The notes under the pieces are model-generated. The model saw nothing but the letters and a program-made list of their open reading frames with translations. It did not search any database and was not told the DNA's origin. A program made the position numbers and the translations under genes. A DNA stretch of 64,000 nt, taken from Vanessa cardui (Eukaryota > Arthropoda > Insecta > Lepidoptera > Nymphalidae). How positions within the stretch are numbered: the stretch's first letter is position 1; the number at the start of each line of letters is the position of its first letter. Below, one piece after another: positions 44,491-54,553 of this stretch. The stretch is taken from positions 2,542,001 through 2,606,000 of the forward strand of contig NC_061143.1 in NCBI RefSeq assembly GCF_905220365.1, given 5' to 3'.

Positions 44491-45031
44491 ATTGATGATG
44501 GTTGTATATTTTTGAGTTAATAAAAGGAAGTGGGTTGAACGCATATTATAGATAATATAGTATGCCAATACTGGGTATAAAAAAGTCGAATTTTATAAAA
44601 AAATATGGGCACTAGCATACATTACTATATCGTATTAGTTTTTATATGATTAACACTATTAGACAAACGCAAATATAGTTAGGAATTGATAGAAAAAAAT
44701 ATGTCACTATAAAAAGTCAACAAAACTATTTCGTAACAGACTTCATTACCGTCTTTTTATATGTTAATATTTTTACACAACACATTCACACCTAATATTC
44801 GAAAACTATTTATTTCAATAAAATATATCTAAAATCTAGACAGATATATAAAATAAAGAAAATAAAACCTGTCGGATTTGAATAATCCACGTATTATGAT
44901 TATCTCAGACCTACATCTTATAAAATAATATTATGCAATATATAAAATATCATGACATTTGACTTATACCTAAATAAAGTAAAATTATTAATCAAATATA
45001 AAACATTCGTAAATAATCGCTGAAGGACCAA
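44491..45031. other. AT-rich spacer between two family G copies
   Basis: No gene. The two family G copies on either side lie in the same orientation. Confidence 0.5.
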
Positions 45032-45290
45032 TCTATACATATAATTATATTGGATTCTGTTTGTAATATTAAAATAGCCCTTTTTTTTCAATGCATTTGT
45101 ACACACGGAACATATACCAAAAAATAACATTTTTTACAATTTTTGTCTGTTTGTTTCGGCTAATCTGTAGAACTGTTGGACCAATTTTGACGGGAGTTTC
45201 ACTGGCAGATAACTTATATAATAAGGAGTAACTCAGGCTACGATATTTTTTTTGTTGAATTCAAACGCGTACAAGTTCGAGGGTACAAAT
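45032..45290 (+). mobile_element. Helitron-like element, family G
   Basis: TCTATACATATAATTATATT after an A, then ATTCTGTTTGTAATATTAAA and GCTAATCTGTAGAACTGTTG, ending AAGTTCGAGGGTACAAATAG where CTAG has become ATAG. A reversed 70-codon ORF here is by-product. Confidence 0.65.
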
Positions 45291-45489
45291 AGTTACTAAT
45301 ATAGTCTAATTTATTATTTATACCAAAACTTCTCTACTAATTAGAAGGCAACTATTTTTACAGAAGGTAATACGCATGCACATAGTTCCTATGATATTAA
45401 TATTTACTAATATTACTTGGGACTGAAACGCCTCCTAGCCACTTATATTCACATTAAATATTATATTTAATTAATTAAAAAAAAAAAAA

Positions 45490-45660
45490 CTAAAAGACGC
45501 GTTGAGATTCTTTTACCGGATCTTCTCAGGTCAGGGCTTTTCTTTTTCCAAACGAGTGGTAGTGTTTAATTTGACGAACAATGAGTAAGTTTATTGCTTC
45601 TACATTGGATAAAGGAATTTAAGTTTGAGTTTGGATCTGAGTTTATTGTAAATGCGAAAG
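45490..45660 (+). mobile_element. LINE 3' UTR fragment, family J
   Basis: GGATCTTCTCAGGTCAGGGC, CAAACGAGTGGTAGTG, GGATAAAGGAATTTAAGTTT and TTTGAG-type repeats, as at 7740-7890. Confidence 0.6.
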
Positions 45661-46235
45661 TATTCCTGTTAGTTAAATAGTTTATAAAGGCAGTTCCTCA
45701 CCTAGATCATTCCATACAATGATTTGTCCGACGTTTTAAAAACAATTGACTACTGCTGAATCAAAGTCGAATCTTATCTTATTCCGTCACAACCACACAG
45801 GGTACCATTAAAAATCAGCGTTGGGTTCTTGGAACCCAACTTGGAAGCTGAATGGTAACCTTTAGGACACGTTAAGTATCATTGTGTTGTTTTGTATTGT
45901 TTTTTTTTTTTGTAAATTCAGTTAGTGAGTTGTTATAGTTGGTTAATATACTTTTATTTTTGTTGATTTTCGTTTTTTTTTTGTTTTAATTTTTTTATAC
46001 TTTCTATTATTTTATTATGTACTGTGTCCTAATAAACATTTCTTTCTTTCTTTCTTATTTTGCTACATTAAAGGAGTCAGTTGAGGGACTCTTATGGCGA
46101 AACTAACGATAACCTTTAAATAAGGAAGAGCAAAACATATACTAATCTCTAACGATAAAAAGAAACAGATATATAAAGTGACTTTTTGACATTTTGCGTT
46201 GAGTCTATTGGTGATGGATTGGGAAGACGGCGAAC
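45661..46235. other. AT-rich with T tracts and a (TTTC)n run
   Basis: CCTAATAAACATTTCTTTCT, with TTTC units at about 46040-46058, looks like an AATAAA plus simple-repeat tail, perhaps of another retroelement end. No gene. Confidence 0.4.
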
Positions 46236-46270
46236 TTACAACAACAACAAAAACAACAACAACAACAAAA
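46236..46270 (+). repeat. (AAC)n microsatellite
   Basis: ACAACAACAACAAAAACAAC and similar units next to the 3' end of the reversed SINE at 46272. Confidence 0.85.
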
Positions 46271-46271
46271 T

Positions 46272-46552
46272 GTACAGCCTGTAAATTCTACACTGTTAAG
46301 GTGTCTTCTCCCTTTGAGGAGAAGTTTAGAGCATATTCTACGCTGCTTGAATGCGGGTCGGTGTATTCACACGTGGCACAATTTCGATAAAATTATACAC
46401 ATGTAGGTTAGCTCATGATTTTTCCTTCACCGCCGAGCACGAGACGAATTATGAATATATGAACAAGAAAATTCATTAGTACTTACTTGGGTTTGAACTC
46501 ACAATCATCAGGTGAGATGTACGCATTCTAATCACTGGGCTAACTCGGCTCT
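46272..46552 (-). mobile_element. tRNA-derived SINE, family B (Metulj-like), reversed, full length
   Basis: TACAGCCTGTAAATTCTACA at the 3' end, TTTCCTTCACCGCCGAGCAC in the middle, GGGTTTGAACTCACAATCAT (reversed box B region) and TAATCACTGGGCTAACTCGG (reversed box A). Confidence 0.8.
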
Positions 46553-47120
46553 TAAAATATATACATTCTGAATTCTTATTTCATAATAAATAAAGGATCC
46601 AAGACTGATCATCCTTAACACAGTATACATAAATTTTAAATCTATTCGTTATATATTAGCTGCTCTATATAAGGTGTATCGTGAACACAACGTAAGCGCG
46701 ATTCAGAAATCGGATTTATGAAATTTAGATTTTAACGAAGTTACATTTGTTTTTACTAAATATGGCAATATTTCGCTTGTTACCTATTGTAAGTTGAATT
46801 TATTAACTTGTTTTGTTACTTTAATGATTTTATTATACTTAAGGTGAACTAAGCAAGGCCATACCGTACGAGTGTTCTAAAAATATCCAATGACTTTGTC
46901 TTCGCGATTCTATATATCAAGAAACTTGTTTCGACAGAACTATTTCGGTTACCAACTATCGCTTAGTGTTGTTTTATTTTATATGTAACGGTACTTATAT
47001 ATTTTTAAATTTCATTTTCACTTTTTTCCTGGCAACACTTTTCAATGTGGATTAAATTTATTATTACATGATCAAAGTATAAACGATTTGTTTATTTATT
47101 TTGGTAAAAGTAATATAAAT
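46553..47120. other. AT-rich, no gene seen
   Basis: Nothing recognised apart from T tracts. Confidence 0.5.
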
Positions 47121-47200
47121 CAAAAGTGTCCATATCGGATCTCTTTTCTCGTTTTGCGTTTGCTGCGTAAACACTGTTATTGGTAGTGACACTATCAAAA
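47121..47200 (-). repeat. Module shared with 50569-50640, beside a family A SINE
   Basis: AAAGTGTCCATATCGGATCT, CTTTTCTCG, then TTTGCTGCGTAAACACTG. The second copy stands in the same position relative to the SINE at 50649. Confidence 0.7.
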
Positions 47201-47264
47201 AAAAAGAAAATTACATAAAAAAGATACTAGTAAGGAATATGATAATAATAATTAAATAAATATA

Positions 47265-47471
47265 AGACAACATCACATACTTTACTCTGATCCCAATATA
47301 AATAGCTGAAGCTCTTGTATTATGGAAAATCATAAGAAACGACGGTACCACAAACAGACTCAAGACAACATAGAAAACTAACCTGCATCGCCTTTGCCGG
47401 GAATCGAACCCGGGATCTCGGAGCGGCGTACCCATGAAACCGGGTGTACACACTAATCGACCACGGAAGTC
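47265..47471 (-). mobile_element. tRNA-derived SINE, family A, reversed
   Basis: AGACAACATCACATACTTTA, GGAATCGAACCCGGGATCTC (box B) and AATCGACCACGGAAGTC (box A). The 80-codon reverse ORF here is by-product. Confidence 0.8.
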
Positions 47472-47741
47472 GTCAAAATTATATAATTTTTATTTACTTA
47501 ATATATCTCATAATAATGTTCGTTTGAAGCCAGGACCTCGAGCCTTACACCTAGCCACTAGAGAGACAGTATAGTATCTAGACGGATCTGATTTACATAA
47601 ATATATTTGTTGCACATTCAAATATATTGACACACAGTCGCATACAATATTTTAAGAAGCATGACGTAACTTGGCCTGTTAGAAATTAGCCACATACCGT
47701 GTACTGTATTTAGAAACAAAAACGAATATATTATAACAACT

Positions 47742-47978
47742 ACAACCTGTAAATTTCCCACTGCTGGGCTAAGTCTCCCTTTGTGGTGAAGGTTTGGAAC
47801 ACATTCAACCACACTGTTCCAATGCGTGTTGGTGGAATACACATGTGGCAGAATTAAATTAGATACATGCAGATGATAAACACAAATTAAGCACATGAAT
47901 CAGTGGTGCTTGCCTGGGTTTGAACCCGCAATCATCGGTTAAGATGCACGCTGTCTAACCACTGAGCCATGGCTGAAT
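47742..47978 (-). mobile_element. tRNA-derived SINE, family B, reversed, internally deleted
   Basis: ACAACCTGTAAATTTCCCAC, TGTTCCAATGCGTGTTGGTG, then GGGTTTGAACCCGCAATCAT and ACCACTGAGCCATGGCTGA. Confidence 0.75.
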
Positions 47979-48175
47979 AATATTCGTAATAATGCACGAT
48001 AAAATATTAAAACAAGTCAACCTTGTAGGAGTTAATTATTTATAACGGATTATCTCTAATATACGAATATAATATCACCTTGTAAGTTGTATATTTTGTA
48101 TGCGATGATTAAAACAACTTGATCGTTGTTTTATAGAACAATTTTCATATATACATATAACTATGATAAGTAGCA

Positions 48176-48725
48176 TAAAAAAAAAACCGACTTCGAAATT
48201 AGAAACAGCTAGTAATACTATGAAACTACTATAGCGATTTTAATGAAACTTGCACTGTTCTCTAAGTTGACTTAAAAATTGTAATCTCATTACGACTTTT
48301 TTATGGCATAGGATAGCGGACGAGTATATGGGCCACCTGATGGTAAGTGGTCACCATCTCCCATAGATAATGACGCTGTAAGAAATATTAACTATTCCTT
48401 ACATCGTCAATGCGCCACCATCCTTGGGAACTAAGATGCTATGTATGCTCACTCACTCTTCAAACCGGAACACAACAATACTGCGTACTTTTATTTAGCG
48501 GTAGAATACCTGATGAGTGGGTGGTACCTATCTAGGCGGGCTTGCACAAAGAACTACCACCAAGTAACTTTTAGTTTTCGAAAATTTGACAAACATACAA
48601 ACATACCCTTACGAGATTAAGCACACGTCTAAACATGATCACGAAATATAATTCATTTCTAACTACATTACATACATGCTTGTCGAACTGATAACCTCCT
48701 TTTCTAGACGTCGGTTAAAAAAGAT
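48176..48725. mobile_element. Candidate TIR element (AACCGACTTC ends) hosting a family D copy
   Basis: The left end reads AAAAAAACCGACTTCGAAAT and the right end TTTTCTAGACGTCGGTTAAA, an inverted pair around AACCGACTTC / GACGTCGGTT. Lepidopteran genomes carry many repeats with this wording. Between them lies the reversed family D copy 48298-48566, so the outer element is the older one. Confidence 0.45.
48298..48566 (-). mobile_element. SINE-like repeat, family D, reversed, with head
   Basis: TTTATGGCATAGGATAGCGG, ATGGGCCACCTGATGGTAAG, CTTGGGAACTAAGATGCTAT, a short deletion, then TCAAACCGGAACACAACAAT, CTGATGAGTGGGTGGTACCT and TTGCACAAAGAACTACCACC (reversed head). Confidence 0.75.
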
Positions 48726-49015
48726 ATAGTATTATTAATACGTGTTTATTTAATGTTTAAATAGCATGACCCTATTGCGCTTATACTGAGCATCCATAAG
48801 ACGATTGTTACACACAGTTAGTTTATCATTATCAATCTAAATATTTTGACGTTATCAAAAATTTCGATCATTATCAATGAGTTTTTATAACTTCTTGTGA
48901 AACGTCAAAATGTGTGTCTATAAATAGCTACGAGTTTAAGGTCATTTATAATGATAACGTCTATAAACATGTATAACCAGTTAGTCATCACATATTTGCC
49001 AGCCTGCCTCCCTAT

Positions 49016-49160
49016 TCAAATCAAGTCAATTTAAAGCATGCTTTATTCAAATAGGCTTGTGGGAACTTTTGAATCGTTTACAAAATTTAAATTAAATTTA
49101 AAGTTAACACCGGTTTCGAATGTAGATTATAAAAAGATGAAATAACTTCACAGTTGATAT
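49016..49160 (-). repeat. LINE 3' end fragment, family C, reversed, decayed
   Basis: CATGCTTTATTCAAATAGGC, TTTTGAATCGTTTACA, AACACCGGTTTCGAATGTAG. Confidence 0.5.
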
Positions 49161-49191
49161 TTTCGATTGAGTCACCTTGATAAACTATACT

Positions 49192-49383
49192 TCTATACTT
49201 TTATTATAATTGTGAAAGTATCTCTGTCAGTCTGTCTGTCTGTCACGACCAAAACAAAGAACCGAATTTGATGAAATTAGGTATGAAGCAAACTTGAACT
49301 CCAAAGACAATAAGGTATCTTTTATGGCTAACACATGACCAATAATCCCCTAAAACGCAAGCGAAACCGCGGACGGTAACTAG
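49192..49383 (+). mobile_element. Helitron-like element, family E, full length
   Basis: TCTATACTTTTATTATAATT, GTCTGTCTGTCTGTCACGAC, ACCGAATTTGATGAAATTAG and AAACCGCGGACGGTAACTAG before a T. ACCGCGGACGGT is a short 3' palindrome, as Helitrons have. Confidence 0.65.
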
Positions 49384-49655
49384 TTTTAATTACCTACAAT
49401 ATAAAATAAGCAAGAGTTACATACAATACGATTGTGTAATTATTCGTTTGGATTACGATGCAAAGGCCAAGGATTTACGAAGTCGATATATTTATTTTTT
49501 AAAAGAAAATTATTTATGCGTTTTCATTTACATATTTCGCATAATATATGCGTATATTTTGATTGATAGAACGTTTTTGAATGAATGACATTATTGATTG
49601 AATGATTTGTTATACGGAAATGTATTTTTGAGTTGTTATATTGAGAATGTCACTA

Positions 49656-49934
49656 TCACTATATATTATAAAACAAAGTCCCCCGGCCGCGTCTGTCTGT
49701 TCGCGATAAACTCCAAAACTACTGAACGGTTTTGATACGGTTTTCACTAATCGATAGAGGGATTCATAAAGAAGGTTTAGGTATATAATTTACTAAGGTT
49801 GTTGTGTAAATAAATTGAAATAGAACGACAATTACGCTACACATGTCGGAAAAAGCTGAGAAAAATTTATAAATAAAAAGTATAAATATTAAAAAAACCA
49901 TATGTCCACCTGTGAGAAGCCGGGACGGGCCTCT
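49656..49934 (+). mobile_element. Helitron-like element, family K
   Basis: TCACTATATATTATAAAACA, GTCTGTCTGTTCGCGATAAA, TTTACTAAGGTTGTTGTGTA, AAATTGAAATAGAACGACAA and GAAGCCGGGACGGGCC. The sister copy is at 59129-59411. Confidence 0.6.
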
Positions 49935-49969
49935 ATTTAAGTTACAACGTATCGTTTTTGTATTTAGAC

Positions 49970-49976
49970 ACACACA

Positions 49977-50031
<55 letters not shown>

Positions 50032-50034
50032 ACG
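49970..50034. repeat. Compound microsatellite (CA)n(GA)n
   Basis: Alternating CA from about 49970 to 49994, then GA to 50028, then ACACACGC. Confidence 0.95.
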
Positions 50035-50449
50035 CACGCGTTCTTCTATAACTATTATATATATTTTTGTAATTCTTAGCTTGTTTCATCTTATAACTTT
50101 GAATTAAAGTATGAGTGTGTTAAGGAAGAGCGACTCCTTCTGGCATGGGGCTCATGGCACTCAACAGAGGAAGTTAACTTTTGAGATGTTATTGTACTGT
50201 CTTGGTTATTGATGAAATAAACATTTATTATAATTATTATTTTCAACAGTTGAATAGGTTAGAACTAAACTTGCGACGATTACATTATTGCATGTTACTA
50301 TTTGGCGTTACGCATACCAGACAAGCAAATATATAAGTACCTAAAACCAAGCATATAAAATAACTTAACGTTTCCGCAAATCAATACATCTACATATATA
50401 TAAAACGAATATTTTTCATTCATTAATCAATTTAAATTATTACAGTTAT
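50035..50449. other. AT-rich, no gene seen
   Basis: No frame, repeat copy or palindrome recognised. Confidence 0.5.
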
Positions 50450-50545
50450 TTAATACGGGATATTTACCATGTTTTTTTTATTATTTGGTAGAGCTCGATA
50501 TAACGACATATCTACCGAATGTCTTGTTCACGAGACTTAAAGTTT
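50450..50545 (-). repeat. Penelope-like terminal fragment
   Basis: TAATACGGGATATTTACCAT, GGTAGAGCTCGATATAACGA and TACCGAATGTCTTGTTCACG. It matches 40893-40985. Confidence 0.4.
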
Positions 50546-50568
50546 ACGAGTAAATGTAGATGGCATTA

Positions 50569-50640
50569 GAAGTGTCCATATCGGATCTCTTTTCTCGTAC
50601 CTTTGCTGCGTAAACACTGGTCACTACTACAAAAAAAAAA
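50569..50640 (-). repeat. Module shared with 47121-47200, beside a family A SINE
   Basis: GAAGTGTCCATATCGGATCT, CTTTTCTCGTACCTTTGCTG, CGTAAACACTGG, then an A run that leads directly into the SINE. Confidence 0.7.
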
Positions 50641-50648
50641 ATACTTAA

Positions 50649-50847
50649 AGACAACATCACATACATTACTCTGTTCTCAATATAAATAGCTGAAGCACTT
50701 GTGTTATGGAAATCAGAAGTAACGACGGTACCACAAACAGACCCAAGAGAACATTGAAAACTACATACGACTCCGGTAATCAAACCCGGGACTTCGGAGT
50801 GGCGTACCCATGAAAACCGGTATACACACCACTCCACCACGGAGGTC
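50649..50847 (-). mobile_element. tRNA-derived SINE, family A, reversed
   Basis: GACAACATCACATACATTAC, TAATCAAACCCGGGACTTCG (box B changed to GTTTGATTA), and ACTCCACCACGGAGGTC. Confidence 0.8.
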
Positions 50848-50867
50848 GTTAAATACACTTCATATTA

Positions 50868-50950
50868 TTCAATACAAGATTAAATATATGATAAAAAAGC
50901 GTGAAGTTTGTATGATATTGATGCAGGATGTATAATTATATTTAATTATG
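50868..50950 (+). repeat. LINE fragment, family C
   Basis: TATTCAATACAAGATTAAAT, ATGATAAAAAAGCGTGAAG corresponds to the last codons of the family C reading frame; the tail is lost. Confidence 0.45.
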
Positions 50951-51247
50951 TTCAATTAGCATATCTATGTAATTTGGTCGTTGGAAAAGTCACATCCAAT
51001 TAATTCCTTGATGATTTTTCTCAGCATAATATATCTTTGAATTTATATTCATTTGAAAATTGACGAATCAAAAGTGCGTATTAATTATATAAAGAGCCTA
51101 TATGAATATATTAGTATTTTTTTTAAATGTAGTTAGTTTCTTTCTGGTTTTCGAATATATCATTTCGATAGCATATAATGAAGCATGTTAGTGCTATGTG
51201 CTATCCTTCTGGTTTTTGAATATATTGCTATATCACCTTGGTGTTTC

Positions 51248-51512
51248 TTGGTGGTAGGGCTTTGTGCAAGCCCGCCTGGGTAGGTTCCACCCACTCATCA
51301 GATAGTCTACCGCTAAACAACAGTACGCAGTATTGTTGTGTTCTAGTTTGAAGGTTGAGTGAGTCAGTGTAACTACAGGCACAAAGGACATAGCATCTTA
51401 GTCCTCAAGGTTGGTGGCGCATTGACGATGTGAGGAATAGTTAATATTTCTTACAGCGTCATTGTCTATGGGTGATGGTGACCACTTACCATCAGGTGGA
51501 CCATATGCTCGT
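51248..51512 (+). mobile_element. SINE-like repeat, family D, with head
   Basis: TTGGTGGTAGGGCTTTGTGC, AAGCCCGCCTGGGTAGGTTC, CCACTCATCAGATAGTCTAC, GTGTAACTACAGGCACAAAG and ACCATCAGGTGGACCATATG. The copy shows the normal head, without the hairpin of the 38351 copy. Confidence 0.8.
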
Positions 51513-51596
51513 ATACATATTCCCCACTCTGCTATCGAAATGTCCCACTGTTCTACTGACACTATACCATTCCTTTGTTTAATTTTATAACCAAGT

Positions 51597-51820
51597 TAGC
51601 GACCCGCCCCGTTTACACAACGGTACAATGCTAATACTAAGTGTACCACAGACTTTTTCTTATTTCTTTACTATATTGTCCATGTATTGTGTCCAAAAAC
51701 CCTTCTATTGAATCACTCTATCTATTAAAACAACCGTATCAAAATGCGCTGCGTAATTTGAAAGACCTAAGCATAGGGACAGACAGCGGTAAGAGCCTTT
51801 GTTTTAAACTATATAATGAT
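51597..51820 (-). mobile_element. Helitron-like element, family F, reversed
   Basis: TTAGCGACCCGCCCCGTTTA, GGTACAATGCTAATACTAAG, GAATCACTCTATCTATTAAA and TTGTTTTAAACTATATAATG. Confidence 0.65.
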
Positions 51821-52199
51821 GATTCGAAGTTAGAACTATGTATTTGACAAAACATTCTTTATTCAAAAAGGCTTATAACAGAAATTTAAAATCATTTTAG
51901 AGTATTAATTAATTATTTTTCCTGTTCGGGACAGATTTTTTAAATATATTTCTTTTATATTTAATTTTTTTATGGTATGGTATTATTATCATCGTTTAAT
52001 TTTGTTTTAAGTTATTTCAATTATATTATCCTTAGTATTTTGGTCATTTTAATATTTAATTAACATGCATTTATTGTCTACCTGTTCTCACGTTACAACG
52101 AACTATAAAAAAACCCTTATATGGGAGCGATCTTCGTTATTAATGGAGAAGAAATAGAAGAAAATTTTGTAAGGGTGCTTATAGATATGTGACTTCGAA
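51821..52199. other. AT-rich, no gene seen
   Basis: No recognisable feature. Confidence 0.5.
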
Positions 52200-52327
52200 T
52201 CTAGACACGGATATATGAACGATAGTTTATCGGTTTCAAATACGGTTGTGGTTACGAAATTATTACAAATTATCCGATTGATTCGGATAGTTTCATTTAC
52301 GGATATTAGATATAGAAATTGTAAAAT

Positions 52328-52419
<92 letters not shown>

Positions 52420-52550
52420 ACATGAATTCGATTTTATTTGTAGGCTATAAATAAATGGGTTACGGATATCTATCCGTAATCTATCGGATATCCGAAAAAA
52501 AACGTATATCTGATAGATCTGTGTTGTGAATATCAAAGGATATAGAGTAT
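52200..52550. repeat. Region of ATCCG/CGGAT motifs around the TA array
   Basis: TATCCGATTGATTCGGATAG and TACGGATATTAGATATAG lie left of the array, and TTACGGATATCTATCCGTAA and ATCGGATATCCG lie right. Repeated short inverted motifs on both flanks are like the subterminal repeats of some DNA transposons, but no end is visible. Confidence 0.4.
52333..52417. repeat. (TA)n microsatellite, about 42 units
   Basis: 85 bases of uninterrupted alternating A and T. All ORFs of Tyr-Ile repeats here are artefacts of the array. Confidence 0.98.
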
Positions 52551-53369
52551 AAACATACCATCTGTTTCTTTATCAGAACTGGAGACCTTGAGCTTAAAAT
52601 AAGCCTATTTATTCACTTGGCTCTTCATATATATAAAAAATGGTTAGTTTTCTAATCCGGAGTCTACATTAATCTTAATGAATTGAGCGTTTTGCATATG
52701 TATTAAGAAGATTAAGATTATATTAAGCGGCAGTTAAAGATTAATATATAATTGTTAATTACATGATGATAAAAATAACATGACAATTTTATATAAAATA
52801 TTAATGATAGCACGTGTCTAGGTAAATAATTATGACTACCGGTTTATTTTTATTTTATACCAAATATTTTTTAACAGGAAGAGTCTCTCGTTTAAATTAT
52901 CTTTGATCTAACACAAGGGCATAGGTATATTTGTTTATATTTATTTCATTTTTATGGATTGAACTGGCGCTTAACATTTAGTAAAAACAAAAGAACGATC
53001 AGAATCACCTAAAAATAAAAATAAAGTTCAAAATAAGGATTGCAAAAAAATATATTGTCTTCCACAAATTGTTCATAAAATACATTTATGGTAGCCTTTT
53101 ATGTGCTTAAGAAAGAAAAAAGACATTAATACTATTAAGTCTTATGGGTTTATTAAGTACAAAACTATTTAGAATTGCTGCTACGCCATTAATAAAAACC
53201 ACCTGTGAACCACTTACCAACTGTGATTTAAAAGTGTATTAGTAGTTTTGAGTACTTGTTAACTTCTTAAAAGCCTTCGTGTTAGTGTACATTAAAACTA
53301 AAGAAAAATGTTTTTTCGTCGCTTAAAAAGCAGGACTTCTGATTATTTTGTATTAAAATAATTACCACA
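52551..53369. other. AT-rich, no gene seen
   Basis: No repeat copy or frame. Confidence 0.5.
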
Positions 53370-53523
53370 AGAAGGAGTAACTACTGAGTTTCTTGCCGGT
53401 TCTTCTCGGGAAAATCTACTCTCCGAACCGGTGGTAGCTTCACTTAATTGTAAAATGACGATTCAAAAGTGCTTGTAAAAACCTACTTGTACTAATACAG
53501 TTTATTTTGATTTGATTTGATTC
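53370..53523 (+). repeat. LINE 3' end fragment, family C
   Basis: AGAAGGAGTAACTACTGAGT, TTGCCGGTTCTTCTCGGGAA, GAACCGGTGGTAGCTTCACT and a TTTGATTTGATTTGATT tail. Confidence 0.7.
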
Positions 53524-54369
53524 ATTTAAAAGTCACCGTTCAGTTATAGTCATTGTCAAAACTTTGAGATACGGAGACTTCAGAATATTCGCCCTTACAA
53601 GCAAGTCCCTGAACGAAAATTACCAATTTTTACTTAATAACAAAAGTAATGAAATGATTACGCACATTATATAAAAGATATTAAGTTCGTTGTAGCTATT
53701 CTAGTTACCTATCAAAATTTTATTTGTTTACATCGGATTACTCACAATAACACAAGACCGAGTGAGCGTTCGGATTATTTTAGGAGAATATTTCTTAATT
53801 GCACACGAAAATCGATATGCAATCTTTCGCTTAAAAAATGTGGGACAAGATGTTGTTCTGTGTCACGTCTCCAGAATCACAAGCTGACGACGTGAGGTTT
53901 CGCGAAGTATCATTATCGAGAAAGGTCAACGACCTCTTAAGGAATCTATCTGTGTCGTCATCCTGTGTCCCTGTCCATATCGATGTTTCGACATATTTAA
54001 TATCAACATAAAAAATATATATAGATTTTATTTTAATCTATTTTTTATATTAGCTATTCCTTGATCACGCAATAAATATGATTTATTCACACGATATTAA
54101 TTTTACTATGGCAGTAATACATTTCGAGGTTACATGTCTATATAATTTCATATCGATATATATAGAGTTGTAATTAATTGTATATAAATAGATTGGATAA
54201 TAAATCATCTTTCAAGATAACATATTTATTTATAGCCACACAGGTGTGTCCTAACCGTAATGATTGCGAATAGGTATTATATATTTTGGTTGTTGTTGTA
54301 TAAATATGAATCAAAATATATCTTATTTAATTTCCAAGAATAGATAAGAATTTCAGGAATTGTTTATAA
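53524..54369. other. AT-rich, no gene seen
   Basis: The part 53760-53990 is a little less AT-rich and has several CpG, but no open frame of note. Confidence 0.45.
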
Positions 54370-54553
54370 AATCAAAATAAACTTTATTCAAGTGGGCTTT
54401 TAAACAATTATTCAAAAGTATTTGACTTTTGAATCGTCATTTAACAATTAAGTGAAGCTACCACCGGTTCGGAAAGTAGATTGTAACGGGAAGAAACGGC
54501 AAGAACGTCAGTAGTTACTCTTTTTGAATATTTAAAAAAATACAGTCATGATA
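54370..54553 (-). repeat. LINE 3' end fragment, family C, reversed
   Basis: ATCAAAATAAACTTTATTCA, TTAAGTGAAGCTACCACCGG, and GTCAGTAGTTACTCTTTTTG. Confidence 0.7.

Noticed and set aside
47211..47896. Two reverse ORFs of 80 and 92 codons
   Set aside because: They fall in SINE copies of family A and family B.
49764..50033. Reverse ORF with Leu-Ser and Cys-Val repeats
   Set aside because: Encoded by the GA and CA microsatellite; no other support.
51140..51225. Direct repeat of about 20 bases before a family D copy (CTTTCTGGTTTTCGAATATA and CCTTCTGGTTTTTGAATATA)
   Set aside because: It does not flank the element on both sides, so it is not its target duplication; a small local duplication is the simplest reading.
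52103..52536. Three ORFs with long Tyr-Ile repeats
   Set aside because: They are translations of the TA microsatellite in different frames.
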